Positions 45,983-53,796 of a stretch of DNA of 64,000 nt are shown one piece after another (position 1 is the stretch's first letter; each line of letters begins with the position of its first letter). A model generated the notes under the pieces. That model made no database searches and was not told the DNA's origin. It saw nothing but the letters and a program-made list of their open reading frames with translations. A program made the position numbers and the translations under genes. This DNA comes from Chitinophagales bacterium (GTDB lineage Bacteria > Bacteroidota > Bacteroidia > Chitinophagales > Saprospiraceae). The stretch is from positions 141,327 through 205,326 of the forward strand of contig JAFLBO010000009.1 in the NCBI GenBank assembly GCA_017303475.1, given 5' to 3'.

Positions 45983-48505
45983 TTATTTCTTTTGAACAAC
46001 CTGACCAGGAGTATCAAACCAATAATCCTGATAAAATTTGTTATATAGGTTACGTCTTTCTTCAGAGCTTGCATCTGGATCAAATTTTGGGCTAACTCCA
46101 TAACCGTGCTTCTGCATATTTATTTCATTTTGCATCATTTTTAACTGGTCCTTTGTCATTAGATTTAATGGGGCATTGCCAGCATTTTTCCCATCTATAT
46201 AAATCATGGAATAATTCATTATATTGAATAAAATATTTGGATCTGTTAATGGAGTACTTTGGTAGTTCTTGTCAGCAACATGGATTAATTCCGTATCAGC
46301 TCCTTGTGTCTTATCAAATGGGTGTTCAAAACGAAGCGTATGTAGCAATTCGTGAACTACAACTAATGCCGCTTCTGTTGGAGTTTTTAAAGAGCCATCC
46401 TTATTATACAAATTAACTCCTGCTTGGCCAAATCCATTTAACCCAGAAACCATTAGGTCATCAGGCCCTCCTGTATATTTTTTTCCATATATATATACTT
46501 CCGGAACTAATCGACCATTCCCATCACCAGCATTGAATGAAACAGAGCCTGAAAACATTCCCCCCGAAGAAATTTGTAAAGTATTATTAAGTTGCTCATT
46601 AATAGATGTTTGAAACTCTAAAATTTGTTCTTTTGTTAGCCCTAATTCTTTATCAATACTAATACTTGTATTCACGCTTACATGAGTATTCCCTTGGTCA
46701 TCGGTTGCTTGATCCCACTCTCTGCCTTCAAGATCTCGACCATCAATAGGTCTGTTCTCTGCATAGGCATAGGAGCTATTCCATGGGAAGGATTTGACCA
46801 TTGGGTCAACACTTAAAAACCTACCTATCCGTGGATCGTGCATTCTATACATAAAATTCACGTTATTATCTTGTCCTTTAATTTCATTATCTTTCTCTTG
46901 TCCATTAAACCCAAAACGATGATCATACCCTCCTACCCGGTATTGTCTGCGCAAGGTAACGTTGCTGGTATCAGGCATCAGCATCCCAAAGGGATAATAT
47001 TGCTGAGAAGCCAATACATCTGCATCAAACCACTGAATATCCGAGCCGCTTGCTGCTTTACCATGCTTGCGATCGCTCAACACCACCAGCACATTACCCA
47101 GATGGTTAGTCAGTTCGTAGCGCTTGGCTCCTGCAAATATAGGGATAATATTGGTATCCTGCAAGAGCGGATATAGCTGTACATTGGGCAGTGTCATCCC
47201 TACCCGTGTAGAGCCGTAGATATGTTGTTCGCCCAGGCGCACGGAATCCCAGGTAATGACTCCGTCATCATTGGTTACGTATGCCTGGTAGGTCGCCATG
47301 ATGTTACCCTGAGCATCGCGGATGTAATAGGTTCGTTTTTCCTGATCACTGCTATTGGCTTTGCTGTGCTTCACAACACGATTTTGCATAGCATCATAGC
47401 CAAACCAGATACTTCGGTCTGTTTTAGCAATGGAATCTATCTTTTGCGCATTAGTCCAGGTGATACTGGTAATGCTATCGCGGGTGTCCTGTATCAGATT
47501 TCCAATGGCATCGTATGCATAGTTATTGGGCGCCTGGTCTTTCAGGTCTCCTTTGTATACACTCAATGCGCCAGTTTGCTTGTCGTCTATGTAGTTAAGT
47601 TTATTGGTATTTGCCTGGTAATGATACGTCAAGCTATCCATCAGATACTGGGATGACCTGTGGCCATTGCGCAAATATTTGAGGATGTTTCCATTGGGAT
47701 CATAGGCCACATCTTCTCTGAATCGTTCCAGCTCAGCGGCAGTTGTACTCCATGCGTAACCACTTAAATCGTAGTTGATTCTGGTGCGCTGACCAATTAA
47801 ACGATTCAACTGATCATACTTGTAGGTATACCCTTCCGGTCGGGCATAGGATATGACATTCAGCTGGGCGATAGTGTATACCGCATGACGTATGTTGCCA
47901 TTATATAAACTGGAGGATGCGAGATGAAAATCCGCATTATTGGCATATTTCATCTCAAACGCATCACCTGAAGTGGTGCTCACCATACGATAATCGCCAT
48001 AATAGTAACCAAGGGTAAAGGCCATGGCATCTCTACCCACCATTTTATTCCGGGCAAAATCTCCAGTGTTGCCGCTTTTGCCATCTCTTCCCATATCACG
48101 AGTGGTAAAATCGGCAGTTCCGGGTGAGGACAAACTGAGGGCTGAGGCATTGACCCCTTTCAGCCACCCCTGTAATGTATAGGCATAATCAAGCCCCTGA
48201 ACCCTTCGTTCACCGATTTCCGTACGCCCCATAGGTCCATGCAAATAGTATTCATAGTTGGCATCGCGTTCCCAGAACAAACTATCACGGCTGGTTTCTA
48301 CAAACTGAATGCGGTTGTCTGCATCATAAACATAATGGTGGATAAATTGATCCACAGAGTCTTTTTGGTAAAAAACATAATTAACCTTTCCGCTAATTAG
48401 GTCATAATCATAGGTGATCCTCTTTTGTCGAGCGCAGCAAGGCGGCGCTATTGAGATGGGAAGACCGTCTTGGGCCCAAGCCTGCCTACCCACCACATCT
48501 ATCAT
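45983..48505 (-). CDS. RHS/YD-repeat protein with metzincin-like C-terminal domain, 5'-truncated
   Basis: 840-codon frame. The first 29 codons (to about 48419) derive from the repeat at 48427-48480, so authentic sequence begins at ITYDYDLISGKVNYV without its own start. YD repeats run to about residue 480 (YAYDAIGNLIQDTRDSI). The RHS core follows (FGFNGQEKDNEIKGQDNN, MHDPRIGRFLSVDPMVKSFPW). The variable C-terminal part has HELLHTLRFEH (718-728, three zinc ligands) and MNYSM, a possible Met-turn, as in metzincin peptidases. RHS proteins normally exceed 1500 residues with a signal peptide and N-terminal half. This is a displaced toxin-tip cassette or a broken gene. Toxicity is inferred. Confidence 0.8.
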   Translation of the reverse strand: MIDVVGRQAWAQDGLPISIAPPCCARQKRITYDYDLISGKVNYVFYQKDSVDQFIHHYVYDADNRIQFVETSRDSLFWERDANYEYYLHGPMGRTEIGERRVQGLDYAYTLQGWLKGVNASALSLSSPGTADFTTRDMGRDGKSGNTGDFARNKMVGRDAMAFTLGYYYGDYRMVSTTSGDAFEMKYANNADFHLASSSLYNGNIRHAVYTIAQLNVISYARPEGYTYKYDQLNRLIGQRTRINYDLSGYAWSTTAAELERFREDVAYDPNGNILKYLRNGHRSSQYLMDSLTYHYQANTNKLNYIDDKQTGALSVYKGDLKDQAPNNYAYDAIGNLIQDTRDSITSITWTNAQKIDSIAKTDRSIWFGYDAMQNRVVKHSKANSSDQEKRTYYIRDAQGNIMATYQAYVTNDDGVITWDSVRLGEQHIYGSTRVGMTLPNVQLYPLLQDTNIIPIFAGAKRYELTNHLGNVLVVLSDRKHGKAASGSDIQWFDADVLASQQYYPFGMLMPDTSNVTLRRQYRVGGYDHRFGFNGQEKDNEIKGQDNNVNFMYRMHDPRIGRFLSVDPMVKSFPWNSSYAYAENRPIDGRDLEGREWDQATDDQGNTHVSVNTSISIDKELGLTKEQILEFQTSINEQLNNTLQISSGGMFSGSVSFNAGDGNGRLVPEVYIYGKKYTGGPDDLMVSGLNGFGQAGVNLYNKDGSLKTPTEAALVVVHELLHTLRFEHPFDKTQGADTELIHVADKNYQSTPLTDPNILFNIMNYSMIYIDGKNAGNAPLNLMTKDQLKMMQNEINMQKHGYGVSPKFDPDASSEERRNLYNKFYQDYWFDTPGQVVQKK
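48427..48480 (+). repeat. Family A repeat at the truncation point of the RHS gene
   Basis: GAGCGCAGCAAGGCGGCG, CTATTGAGATGGGAAGACCG and TTGGGCCCAAG are nearly identical to the copy at 43984. Homology to RHS proteins stops exactly at its left border. Confidence 0.75.
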
Positions 48506-48628
48506 CTTTACAAAACATCAGCATCTGCCATCGTTCATAAATGCTGATGCGCTGCAAAGATGATAGATGTGATGGGTGGGGTATTCCCGACCACTCGTTG
48601 AAACGAGCAGGTTACAAGATGCTGGATG
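48494..48628. repeat. Family C palindromic repeat (left outer arm missing)
   Basis: The arms CACATCTATCATCTTT (48494-48509) and AAAGATGATAGATGTG (48556-48571) are perfectly inverted. CATCAGCAT/ATGCTGATG lies inside. The right outer arm GGTTACAAGATGCTGGATG is present at 48610-48628, but the matching left arm is lost next to the family A copy. Confidence 0.75.
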
Positions 48629-48679
48629 TGATGGGTGTTTTGCTTGGGCATTGTACGGGATGTCCATGCAGAAGCGAAA

Positions 48680-48754
48680 AGACCTCGTAGAGGTCCAACC
48701 TTTGTAGCACAGTGATCAATAGGCAAGTTCTTGCGACCTCGTAGAGGTCGAACA
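48680..48754. repeat. Family D: two copies of GACCTCGTAGAGGTC dyad
   Basis: GACCTCGTAGAGGTCCAAC (near 48682) and GACCTCGTAGAGGTCGAAC (near 48735) are short perfect dyads about 53 bp apart. A third, GACCTCGGAGAGGTCGAAC, is near 55283. The rest of the 378-nt gap 48506-48883 is family A and C DNA. Confidence 0.65.
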
Positions 48755-48771
48755 TTCAAAAGAGAGATATT

Positions 48772-48822
48772 TGCTGCCAGGATGCCAGAGGACTATTGGG
48801 GAAAGACCCGTGCGAGGCAGAA
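48772..48822 (+). repeat. Family A repeat (diverged) before the acyl-CoA oxidase gene
   Basis: GCTGCCAGGATGCCAGAG, ACTATTGGGGAAAGACCCG and TGCGAGGCAGAA match the copy at 63747-63803 best. It lies in frame with the following gene, which produces a false N-terminal extension. Confidence 0.6.
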
Positions 48823-48883
48823 TTTCAAAAAACTAAAACCATTCCCCACTATACTTGGTTTCTATCTCCTAAAACGCCCGTTT

Positions 48884-51187
48884 ATGGATTCATCACAAAC
48901 ATTTTCGCCTGGTGTATTGAGCCTTCTACCTCTGTTTTATGTGGGTTGGAGCGATAGTGTCCTCAGTCCCACCGAGATGGAAGCCATACACGGGCGACTC
49001 GAAACGATGGATTTCCTGACGGAATCCGATAAAGCCTACCTGATCCGGCATACGGATCCCCGCAATCCGCCCTCGGAGGCCGTTTTTAAAGAATGGCTTC
49101 AGGTGTTACGCGCGGAGGCCCACAAACTCCCTGCTGATCGAAAGCAAACGATCGCACAGTTGGGGCTTGACATCGCAAAGGCGGGTGGCCATATCGGCGA
49201 CAATGATGCGGCCGTACTCAAAGCATTGACAGCCATTGAACAGGAATTGGGCATTTATACCCAGGAAAACCTGGATATGATTCTGCATCAGCTGGATGCA
49301 GGGCACATTCAATCAGCACCCAAATCTGCCACTTTTGATCCCGCCCGTTTGCAGGCCATCCTGGATGGCAAACGCGCTGCCATGCTCAACAAGACACGGT
49401 CGCTGCTTAAAGATCCGTTTTTTTGGACAGGCACTATCCGCGATAAGGAGGAGCACCGCAGCCGCATCTTAACCATGACCCGCGCCCTGGCGCAACAGGG
49501 ACTTGGCGCATTGGCCTACCCAAAAGCCTATGGCGGCCAAAATGATATGGGCGAATACGCCGCCGTGTTTTCGGTATTGGCGAGCCACGATCTGAGCCTT
49601 ACGGTTAAGTTTGGCGTACAGTTTGGACTTTTTGGCGGGGCTATTGCCCGACTCGGCACCGATGAGCACCACCGCCTGTATCTACCCCGGATAGGCGCCA
49701 CAGAGCTGCTGGGTTGTTTTGCCATGACTGAAACGGGACATGGTTCCAATGTAAAAGACCTCGAAACAACGGCTACCTACAACCCCGACACCCGTACGTT
49801 CACCATCCATACCCCGCATGAAGGCGCCGGCAAAGAATACATCGGAAATGCCTTGCACGGGTCCATGGCCGTTGTATTTGCCCAACTGGTGGTCAATGGC
49901 GAGCAACACGGCATCCATGCCCTTTTGGTGCCCTACCGCGATGCCTCCGGACAAGTGCTACCCGGCATCAGGGTGGCCGATTGTGGCTATAAAATGGGCC
50001 TCAATGGCGTGGATAATGGGCGTATTTGGTTTGACCATGTGGTGGTTCCGCGAGAAAACCTGCTGAATCGTTATGGGGATGTAGACGACGCCGGGCAGTA
50101 CTCCAGCCCTATCAAAAACCCCAATAAGCGCTTCTTCACCATGTTGGGCGCCCTGGTGGGTGGACGTTTATGTGTAGGGCTCGGTGCGGTGAGTGCCGCC
50201 AAAACGGCCCTCCATATAGCCATCCAGTATGGGCTTAAACGTCGCCAGTTCTCACCCCGCGACGGCGAGCCGGAGACTATCCTGATGGATTATCCAACGC
50301 ACCAGCACCGCTTGATCCCTTTGTTGGTCAAGTCGTATGCCTACCAGATGGCGCTCACCAACCTGGGGGAACAGTATGCGGTAGCCACCGAGGACGACAT
50401 GCGCAAGATAGAAACCAAAGCAGCCGGCCTGAAAGCCATGGCTACCTGGCATGCCACGCATAGCATACAGACCTGTCGGGAAGCCTGCGGGGGAAAGGGG
50501 TATTTGACAGAAAATCGAATTGGCGATTTGAAAGCGGATTCGGATATATTTACCACGTTTGAGGGCGACAATACGGTACTGCTGCAGTTGGTGGCCAAGG
50601 GATTGTTGACAGAATTCAGGCAGTCCTTCCACGACGATGGATTTGGAGCCGTGATGCGGTATTTAGGCAGTAAAATCAGCAATACCTGGGCTGAAATGTC
50701 GCCCTTTGCTTCCAATACTTCGCTCGAACAGCTGCTGAGCGATGATTTCCACGGGGAAGCACTGCGCTACCGGGAAAAGAAAATGCTCATCAGCATATCA
50801 GATCGCATGCGCGATTATCTCAAAAAGCGGCTCAGCGCCTACGATGCCTTTTTGCAATGCCAGATGCACATGATAGCCTTGGCAGAAGCCTACACCGAGC
50901 GATTGGTTTGGCGTGAAATGGGCAAGACCATCCAGCAACTACCCGAGAGTCCGGAGCGCATCATGCTCGAAAAAATCAGGCGTTACTATGCGCTCCACAC
51001 CATCGATCAGGCCAAAGGCTGGTACCTGGAAACAGGCTATTTAGAAGGCTCGGTAACCAAAACCATCCGGCGTATCCTGCACAAGCTAACGCAGGAGCTG
51101 CGCCCTGAAGTAGCCGCTTTGGTGACAGCCTGGGGCATACCGGAATCGTCTGTTAGGGCGGAGATTGTGTGGGGGAATGTGCATTAA
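48884..51187 (+). CDS. Acyl-CoA dehydrogenase/oxidase family protein (ACOX-like)
   Basis: 767 residues from ATG 48884; the upstream in-frame region is repeat DNA. An unusual N-terminal helical region (1-160) precedes the flavin domains. Motifs are TRALAQQGLGALAYPKAYGG, LLGCFAMTETGHGSNVKDLE (FAD/acyl-CoA loop), GIRVADCGYKMGLNGVDNG and CREACGGKGYLTENRIGDLKADSDIFTTFEGDN, matching the peroxisomal acyl-CoA oxidase type rather than short FadE enzymes. It probably makes trans-2-enoyl-CoA from fatty acyl-CoA. Its genes of beta-oxidation are not adjacent. The length fits the oxidase family (650-780). Confidence 0.88.
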   Translation: MDSSQTFSPGVLSLLPLFYVGWSDSVLSPTEMEAIHGRLETMDFLTESDKAYLIRHTDPRNPPSEAVFKEWLQVLRAEAHKLPADRKQTIAQLGLDIAKAGGHIGDNDAAVLKALTAIEQELGIYTQENLDMILHQLDAGHIQSAPKSATFDPARLQAILDGKRAAMLNKTRSLLKDPFFWTGTIRDKEEHRSRILTMTRALAQQGLGALAYPKAYGGQNDMGEYAAVFSVLASHDLSLTVKFGVQFGLFGGAIARLGTDEHHRLYLPRIGATELLGCFAMTETGHGSNVKDLETTATYNPDTRTFTIHTPHEGAGKEYIGNALHGSMAVVFAQLVVNGEQHGIHALLVPYRDASGQVLPGIRVADCGYKMGLNGVDNGRIWFDHVVVPRENLLNRYGDVDDAGQYSSPIKNPNKRFFTMLGALVGGRLCVGLGAVSAAKTALHIAIQYGLKRRQFSPRDGEPETILMDYPTHQHRLIPLLVKSYAYQMALTNLGEQYAVATEDDMRKIETKAAGLKAMATWHATHSIQTCREACGGKGYLTENRIGDLKADSDIFTTFEGDNTVLLQLVAKGLLTEFRQSFHDDGFGAVMRYLGSKISNTWAEMSPFASNTSLEQLLSDDFHGEALRYREKKMLISISDRMRDYLKKRLSAYDAFLQCQMHMIALAEAYTERLVWREMGKTIQQLPESPERIMLEKIRRYYALHTIDQAKGWYLETGYLEGSVTKTIRRILHKLTQELRPEVAALVTAWGIPESSVRAEIVWGNVH

Positions 51188-51214
51188 TCTATGTGAGTAC
51201 TCAGCGATAATCCG

Positions 51215-51222
51215 TAACTTTG
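51215..51222 (+). promoter_or_regulatory. -7 element for the DUF6922/AbiEii pair
   Basis: TAACTTTG matches TAnnTTTG, 6 nt before the ATG at 51229, with GTG 19 nt upstream. If used, the transcript would be leaderless or nearly so. Confidence 0.35.
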
Positions 51223-51228
51223 TCCACT

Positions 51229-51519
51229 ATGACGCTCCAACTCCGACCCGCACTCTTTTGGGATACAGACATAAAAACCATAGATTTACAAAAGCACAAA
51301 GCGGCTGTTATTGAACGCATTGTGACCCGTGGGCACTTGGATGAATTTAGAGCTTTACTGCATTTTTATGGCAAAGAAGTGGTAAAAGAAACCATGCTTA
51401 ACGCCCGATGGCTGGACAAAGCTACCCTTGCTTTTTGCAGCACCATTTTTGACACCCCGGAATCAGCATTCAGATGTTACAAACTCGCACAGTCGAACCC
51501 GGAACATTGGGACTATTGA
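51229..51519 (+). CDS. DUF6922-like protein, putative antitoxin partner
   Basis: 96 residues from ATG 51229 (a TTG at 51220 is less likely). RPALFWDTDIKTIDLQKHKAAVIERIVTRG and the end NARWLDKATLAFCSTIFD resemble small DUF6922 proteins that precede AbiEii-type nucleotidyltransferases in Bacteroidota. The gene overlaps the following one by 46 nt in another frame, so the two are translationally coupled. An antitoxin or regulator role is inferred from the arrangement. Confidence 0.75.
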   Translation: MTLQLRPALFWDTDIKTIDLQKHKAAVIERIVTRGHLDEFRALLHFYGKEVVKETMLNARWLDKATLAFCSTIFDTPESAFRCYKLAQSNPEHWDY

Positions 51520-52097
51520 AAGACCTCATGTCCATGCCGGAATTAGAGCATTTTTATTTAGTGGGTGGTACTGCTCTGGCATTGCAGTTAGGGCATCGCA
51601 TTTCTGTTGATCTTGACCTTTTCACGCAACACCCCATTGACAAAATCGGATTATTAGATAAGCTTGAAACCTCTTTTGAGGTGTTGATTGAAACTGAAGG
51701 TGCTAATATGCTCATTACCAATATCAATACTATTAAGGTAGATTTTGTTAAAATGAGTTATCCTATACTGTTTCCTCCCATTATCGACGAAGGGGTGCGC
51801 ATGTTGGAAATCCGGGATATTGCGCCAATGAAACTGAAAGCCGTAACACAACGAGGTAGTAAAAAGGATTTTTATGATATATACTATTTATTGGAAACCC
51901 TTTCTTTAGCGGAAATGCTGGACCTGTTTTCACAAAAATTCAAGCAGTACGAAGTCTTTCATGTACTCAAAAGCCTCAACTATTTTGAGGATGCAGAAAA
52001 TTACCCGGACCCGATTGTTTTTGATAAAACAGTATCCTGGAATAACGTGAAAACGGCTATTCGAACAGCAGTAAAATCACTTACGCTCCTTGGTTAA
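51474..52097 (+). CDS. AbiEii/AbiGii-type nucleotidyltransferase toxin
   Basis: 207 residues from ATG 51474 inside the 3' end of the preceding gene. LVGGTALALQLGHRISVDLDLFTQ (residues 23-46) is the nucleotidyltransferase GG-S/T plus DxD core of AbiEii. IKVDFVKM is the third acidic position. AVTQRGSKKDFYDIYYLLE is the typical C-terminal motif. AbiE-type toxins act on cytoplasmic RNA or proteins and protect against phages. Toxicity here is inferred. It is followed by a perfect 23-bp palindrome at 52113. Confidence 0.88.
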   Translation: MLQTRTVEPGTLGLLKDLMSMPELEHFYLVGGTALALQLGHRISVDLDLFTQHPIDKIGLLDKLETSFEVLIETEGANMLITNINTIKVDFVKMSYPILFPPIIDEGVRMLEIRDIAPMKLKAVTQRGSKKDFYDIYYLLETLSLAEMLDLFSQKFKQYEVFHVLKSLNYFEDAENYPDPIVFDKTVSWNNVKTAIRTAVKSLTLLG

Positions 52098-52112
52098 GAT
52101 TTGCTGTCTTTT

Positions 52113-52209
52113 CCGCCGCGCTTGGGTCTTCCCGAAGAAGTCGGGAAGACCCAAGCGCGGCGGGGGGATGCCGGGATGTTATTGAAGAAGGAAGACAGTG
52201 CGGGGCGGA
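52113..52209 (+). repeat. Family A repeat with perfect 23-bp inverted repeat
   Basis: CCGCCGCGCTTGGGTCTT (start of left arm 52113-52135) is perfectly inverted at 52141-52163 across a 5-nt loop, followed by the usual GGATGCCGGGATG core. The stem is 15 nt past the AbiEii stop and could terminate transcription, though no T tract follows. Confidence 0.8.
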
Positions 52210-52288
52210 ATTGCAAAATGTGCATTCGGCGGAAATGAGTGGTTAGTTCTGGTGGGTATTTTTGTCATTATCATGTTAAAATTTTATG

Positions 52289-52296
52289 TAAATTTG
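52289..52296 (+). promoter_or_regulatory. Possible -7 element and dyad before the first DUF4143 gene
   Basis: TAAATTTG matches TAnnTTTG; TTTG lies 24 nt upstream, a long spacer. It overlaps a dyad TGCAATT/AATTGCA (52295-52317) that may be an operator. Confidence 0.35.
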
Positions 52297-52321
52297 CAAT
52301 TGAAAATCAAAATTGCATAAA

Positions 52322-53461
52322 ATGATCCCCCGGGCTCTTTCTACTCAGATCACCGAATTACATCGGTATTACCCCATCGTTTCTTTATCAGGGCCCAGGC
52401 AATCTGGTAAAACTACCCTGCTTCGGCATCAGTTTCCGGACTTGCCCTACAGCTCAATGGAAGACCCTGACCAGCGACGTTTTGCGCTGACCGACCCAAG
52501 AGGTTTCCTGGATCAGTATCCGGATGGATGCATCATTGACGAGGCGCAATTGACTCCTGAATTATTCTCCTATCTGCAAACCAGGGTGGATACAAATCCC
52601 GGGTTAAAATACCTGATCTCCGGCTCACAAAACTTTCTGTTGATGGAGAAAGTCACGCAATCGCTGGCAGGGCGCGTTGGGCTCCTGACTTTGCTGCCTT
52701 TCAGTCAGCATGAAATACCTCATGCGGTGCTGGATGAATGGATGTGGAAAGGCGGATATCCCGCTTTATATGACAAAAAGACCCCTCCCGGGATTTTTTT
52801 CCCAAACTACCTGCGCACCTACCTGGAAAGGGATGTGCGTAGTTTGTTGAACGTTGGAAGTCTGCTCGATTTTGAGCGCTTTATACGGCTTTGCGCCGGT
52901 CGTACAGGACAGACCCTCAACCTGTCCAATCTCGCGTCGGATTCGGGCATTAGCGTCAACACGGCCAAGGCATGGTTATCTGTTTTGGAGGCATCCTTTG
53001 TCGTTTTCCTTTTGCCTCCCTATCACAACAACTTCAACAAGCGCATCATCAAAATGCCCAAACTCTACTTCTGGGATACGGGCCTGGTATCCTGGTTGCT
53101 GGGCATCTCCGAGCCGAAGCAGTTGAGTACACATTTTGCGGTAGGCAGTATTTTCGAAAACGCCGTGATCGCAGAATTGGCCAAACGGCTATACCATCGT
53201 GGTGAAATACCCAGAATGTATTTTTTCCGCGACAGCAACGGCAACGAAGTGGATCTGCTGCTTGAGCAAGGGCTTGATATTTTCGCCTTTGAAATGAAGT
53301 ATGGCAAAACGGTCAATGACGACTATTTTAAAGGCCTGAATTATTGGTCGCGCCTCACCGGAAATCCAATCGAGCGGGGCCGGGTCATTTATGGCGGCCA
53401 TACGGCTTCAAACAGGCAGTATGGCCAGGTTGTACCCTGGGATAAGTTGGATAAGGTGTAG
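52322..53461 (+). CDS. AAA+ ATPase with DUF4143 (paralog 1)
   Basis: 379 residues from ATG 52322. Walker A is GPRQSGKT (24-31), Walker B is CIIDEAQ near 74-80, and the sensor-like motif is LISGSQNFLL. DUF4143 follows, with the winged-helix region SNLASDSGISVNTAKAWLSVLEASF and the terminal nuclease-like NEVDLLLEQGLDIFAFEMK (ExK). The family is common in genomic islands and linked to defence or conflict, but its action is unproven. Same architecture as the convergent gene at 53797-54966 with clearly different sequence, so not a recent duplication. Confidence 0.88.
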   Translation: MIPRALSTQITELHRYYPIVSLSGPRQSGKTTLLRHQFPDLPYSSMEDPDQRRFALTDPRGFLDQYPDGCIIDEAQLTPELFSYLQTRVDTNPGLKYLISGSQNFLLMEKVTQSLAGRVGLLTLLPFSQHEIPHAVLDEWMWKGGYPALYDKKTPPGIFFPNYLRTYLERDVRSLLNVGSLLDFERFIRLCAGRTGQTLNLSNLASDSGISVNTAKAWLSVLEASFVVFLLPPYHNNFNKRIIKMPKLYFWDTGLVSWLLGISEPKQLSTHFAVGSIFENAVIAELAKRLYHRGEIPRMYFFRDSNGNEVDLLLEQGLDIFAFEMKYGKTVNDDYFKGLNYWSRLTGNPIERGRVIYGGHTASNRQYGQVVPWDKLDKV

Positions 53462-53477
53462 TAGGGGTAATTCCTTT

Positions 53478-53534
53478 GCGCGTCGGCGGGGGGATTCCGG
53501 GGGGCTATGGGGCAGGAAGACTGTGTGTGGCGGA
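53478..53534 (+). repeat. Family A repeat (diverged)
   Basis: GCGCGTCGGCGGGGGGATTC, GGGGCTATGGGGCAGGAAGA and TGTGTGGCGGA sit between the first DUF4143 gene and the Fic remnant. Confidence 0.6.
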
Positions 53535-53613
53535 TAAACGATGGCAAATACTGATGTTTAGCAAGGCGGATTAGTGGATATTTCTTTCTAATTGGATGTA
53601 ATTGGATAAAAAA

Positions 53614-53775
53614 ATGGATGTATTTAAAACCCAAACACTAAAAATAACCCATGACTTCCTCCGTCTGATCGGAGAGATTGACGAGTTTAAAGGAGCATGG
53701 CGAGCGTTCGGCACCTTAGCACCGGAGCGCCTTTCTGCCTTGCGGCATGTGGCGACCATCGAAAGCATAGGGTCA
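53614..53775 (+). pseudogene. Fic family N-terminal (DUF4172-type) remnant
   Basis: ATG 53614 opens a frame reading KITHDFLRLIGEIDEFKGAW and FGTLAPERLSALRHVATIES, the strongly conserved N-terminal motif of Fic proteins of the DUF4172 type. Homology stops after IESIGS at 53775, exactly before the expected inhibitory (S/T)xxxE(G/N) helix. The frame then continues in unrelated sequence to 53895, antisense to the 3' end of the next gene. No Fic catalytic core follows, so it is a non-functional fragment. Confidence 0.75.
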
Positions 53776-53796
53776 CGTCAGAGCCAAGTACTAACC

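Noticed and set aside
48731..48883. 51-codon N-terminal extension of the acyl-CoA oxidase-like gene
   Set aside because: Its codons come from family D and family A repeats. The ATG at 48884 starts the natural protein.
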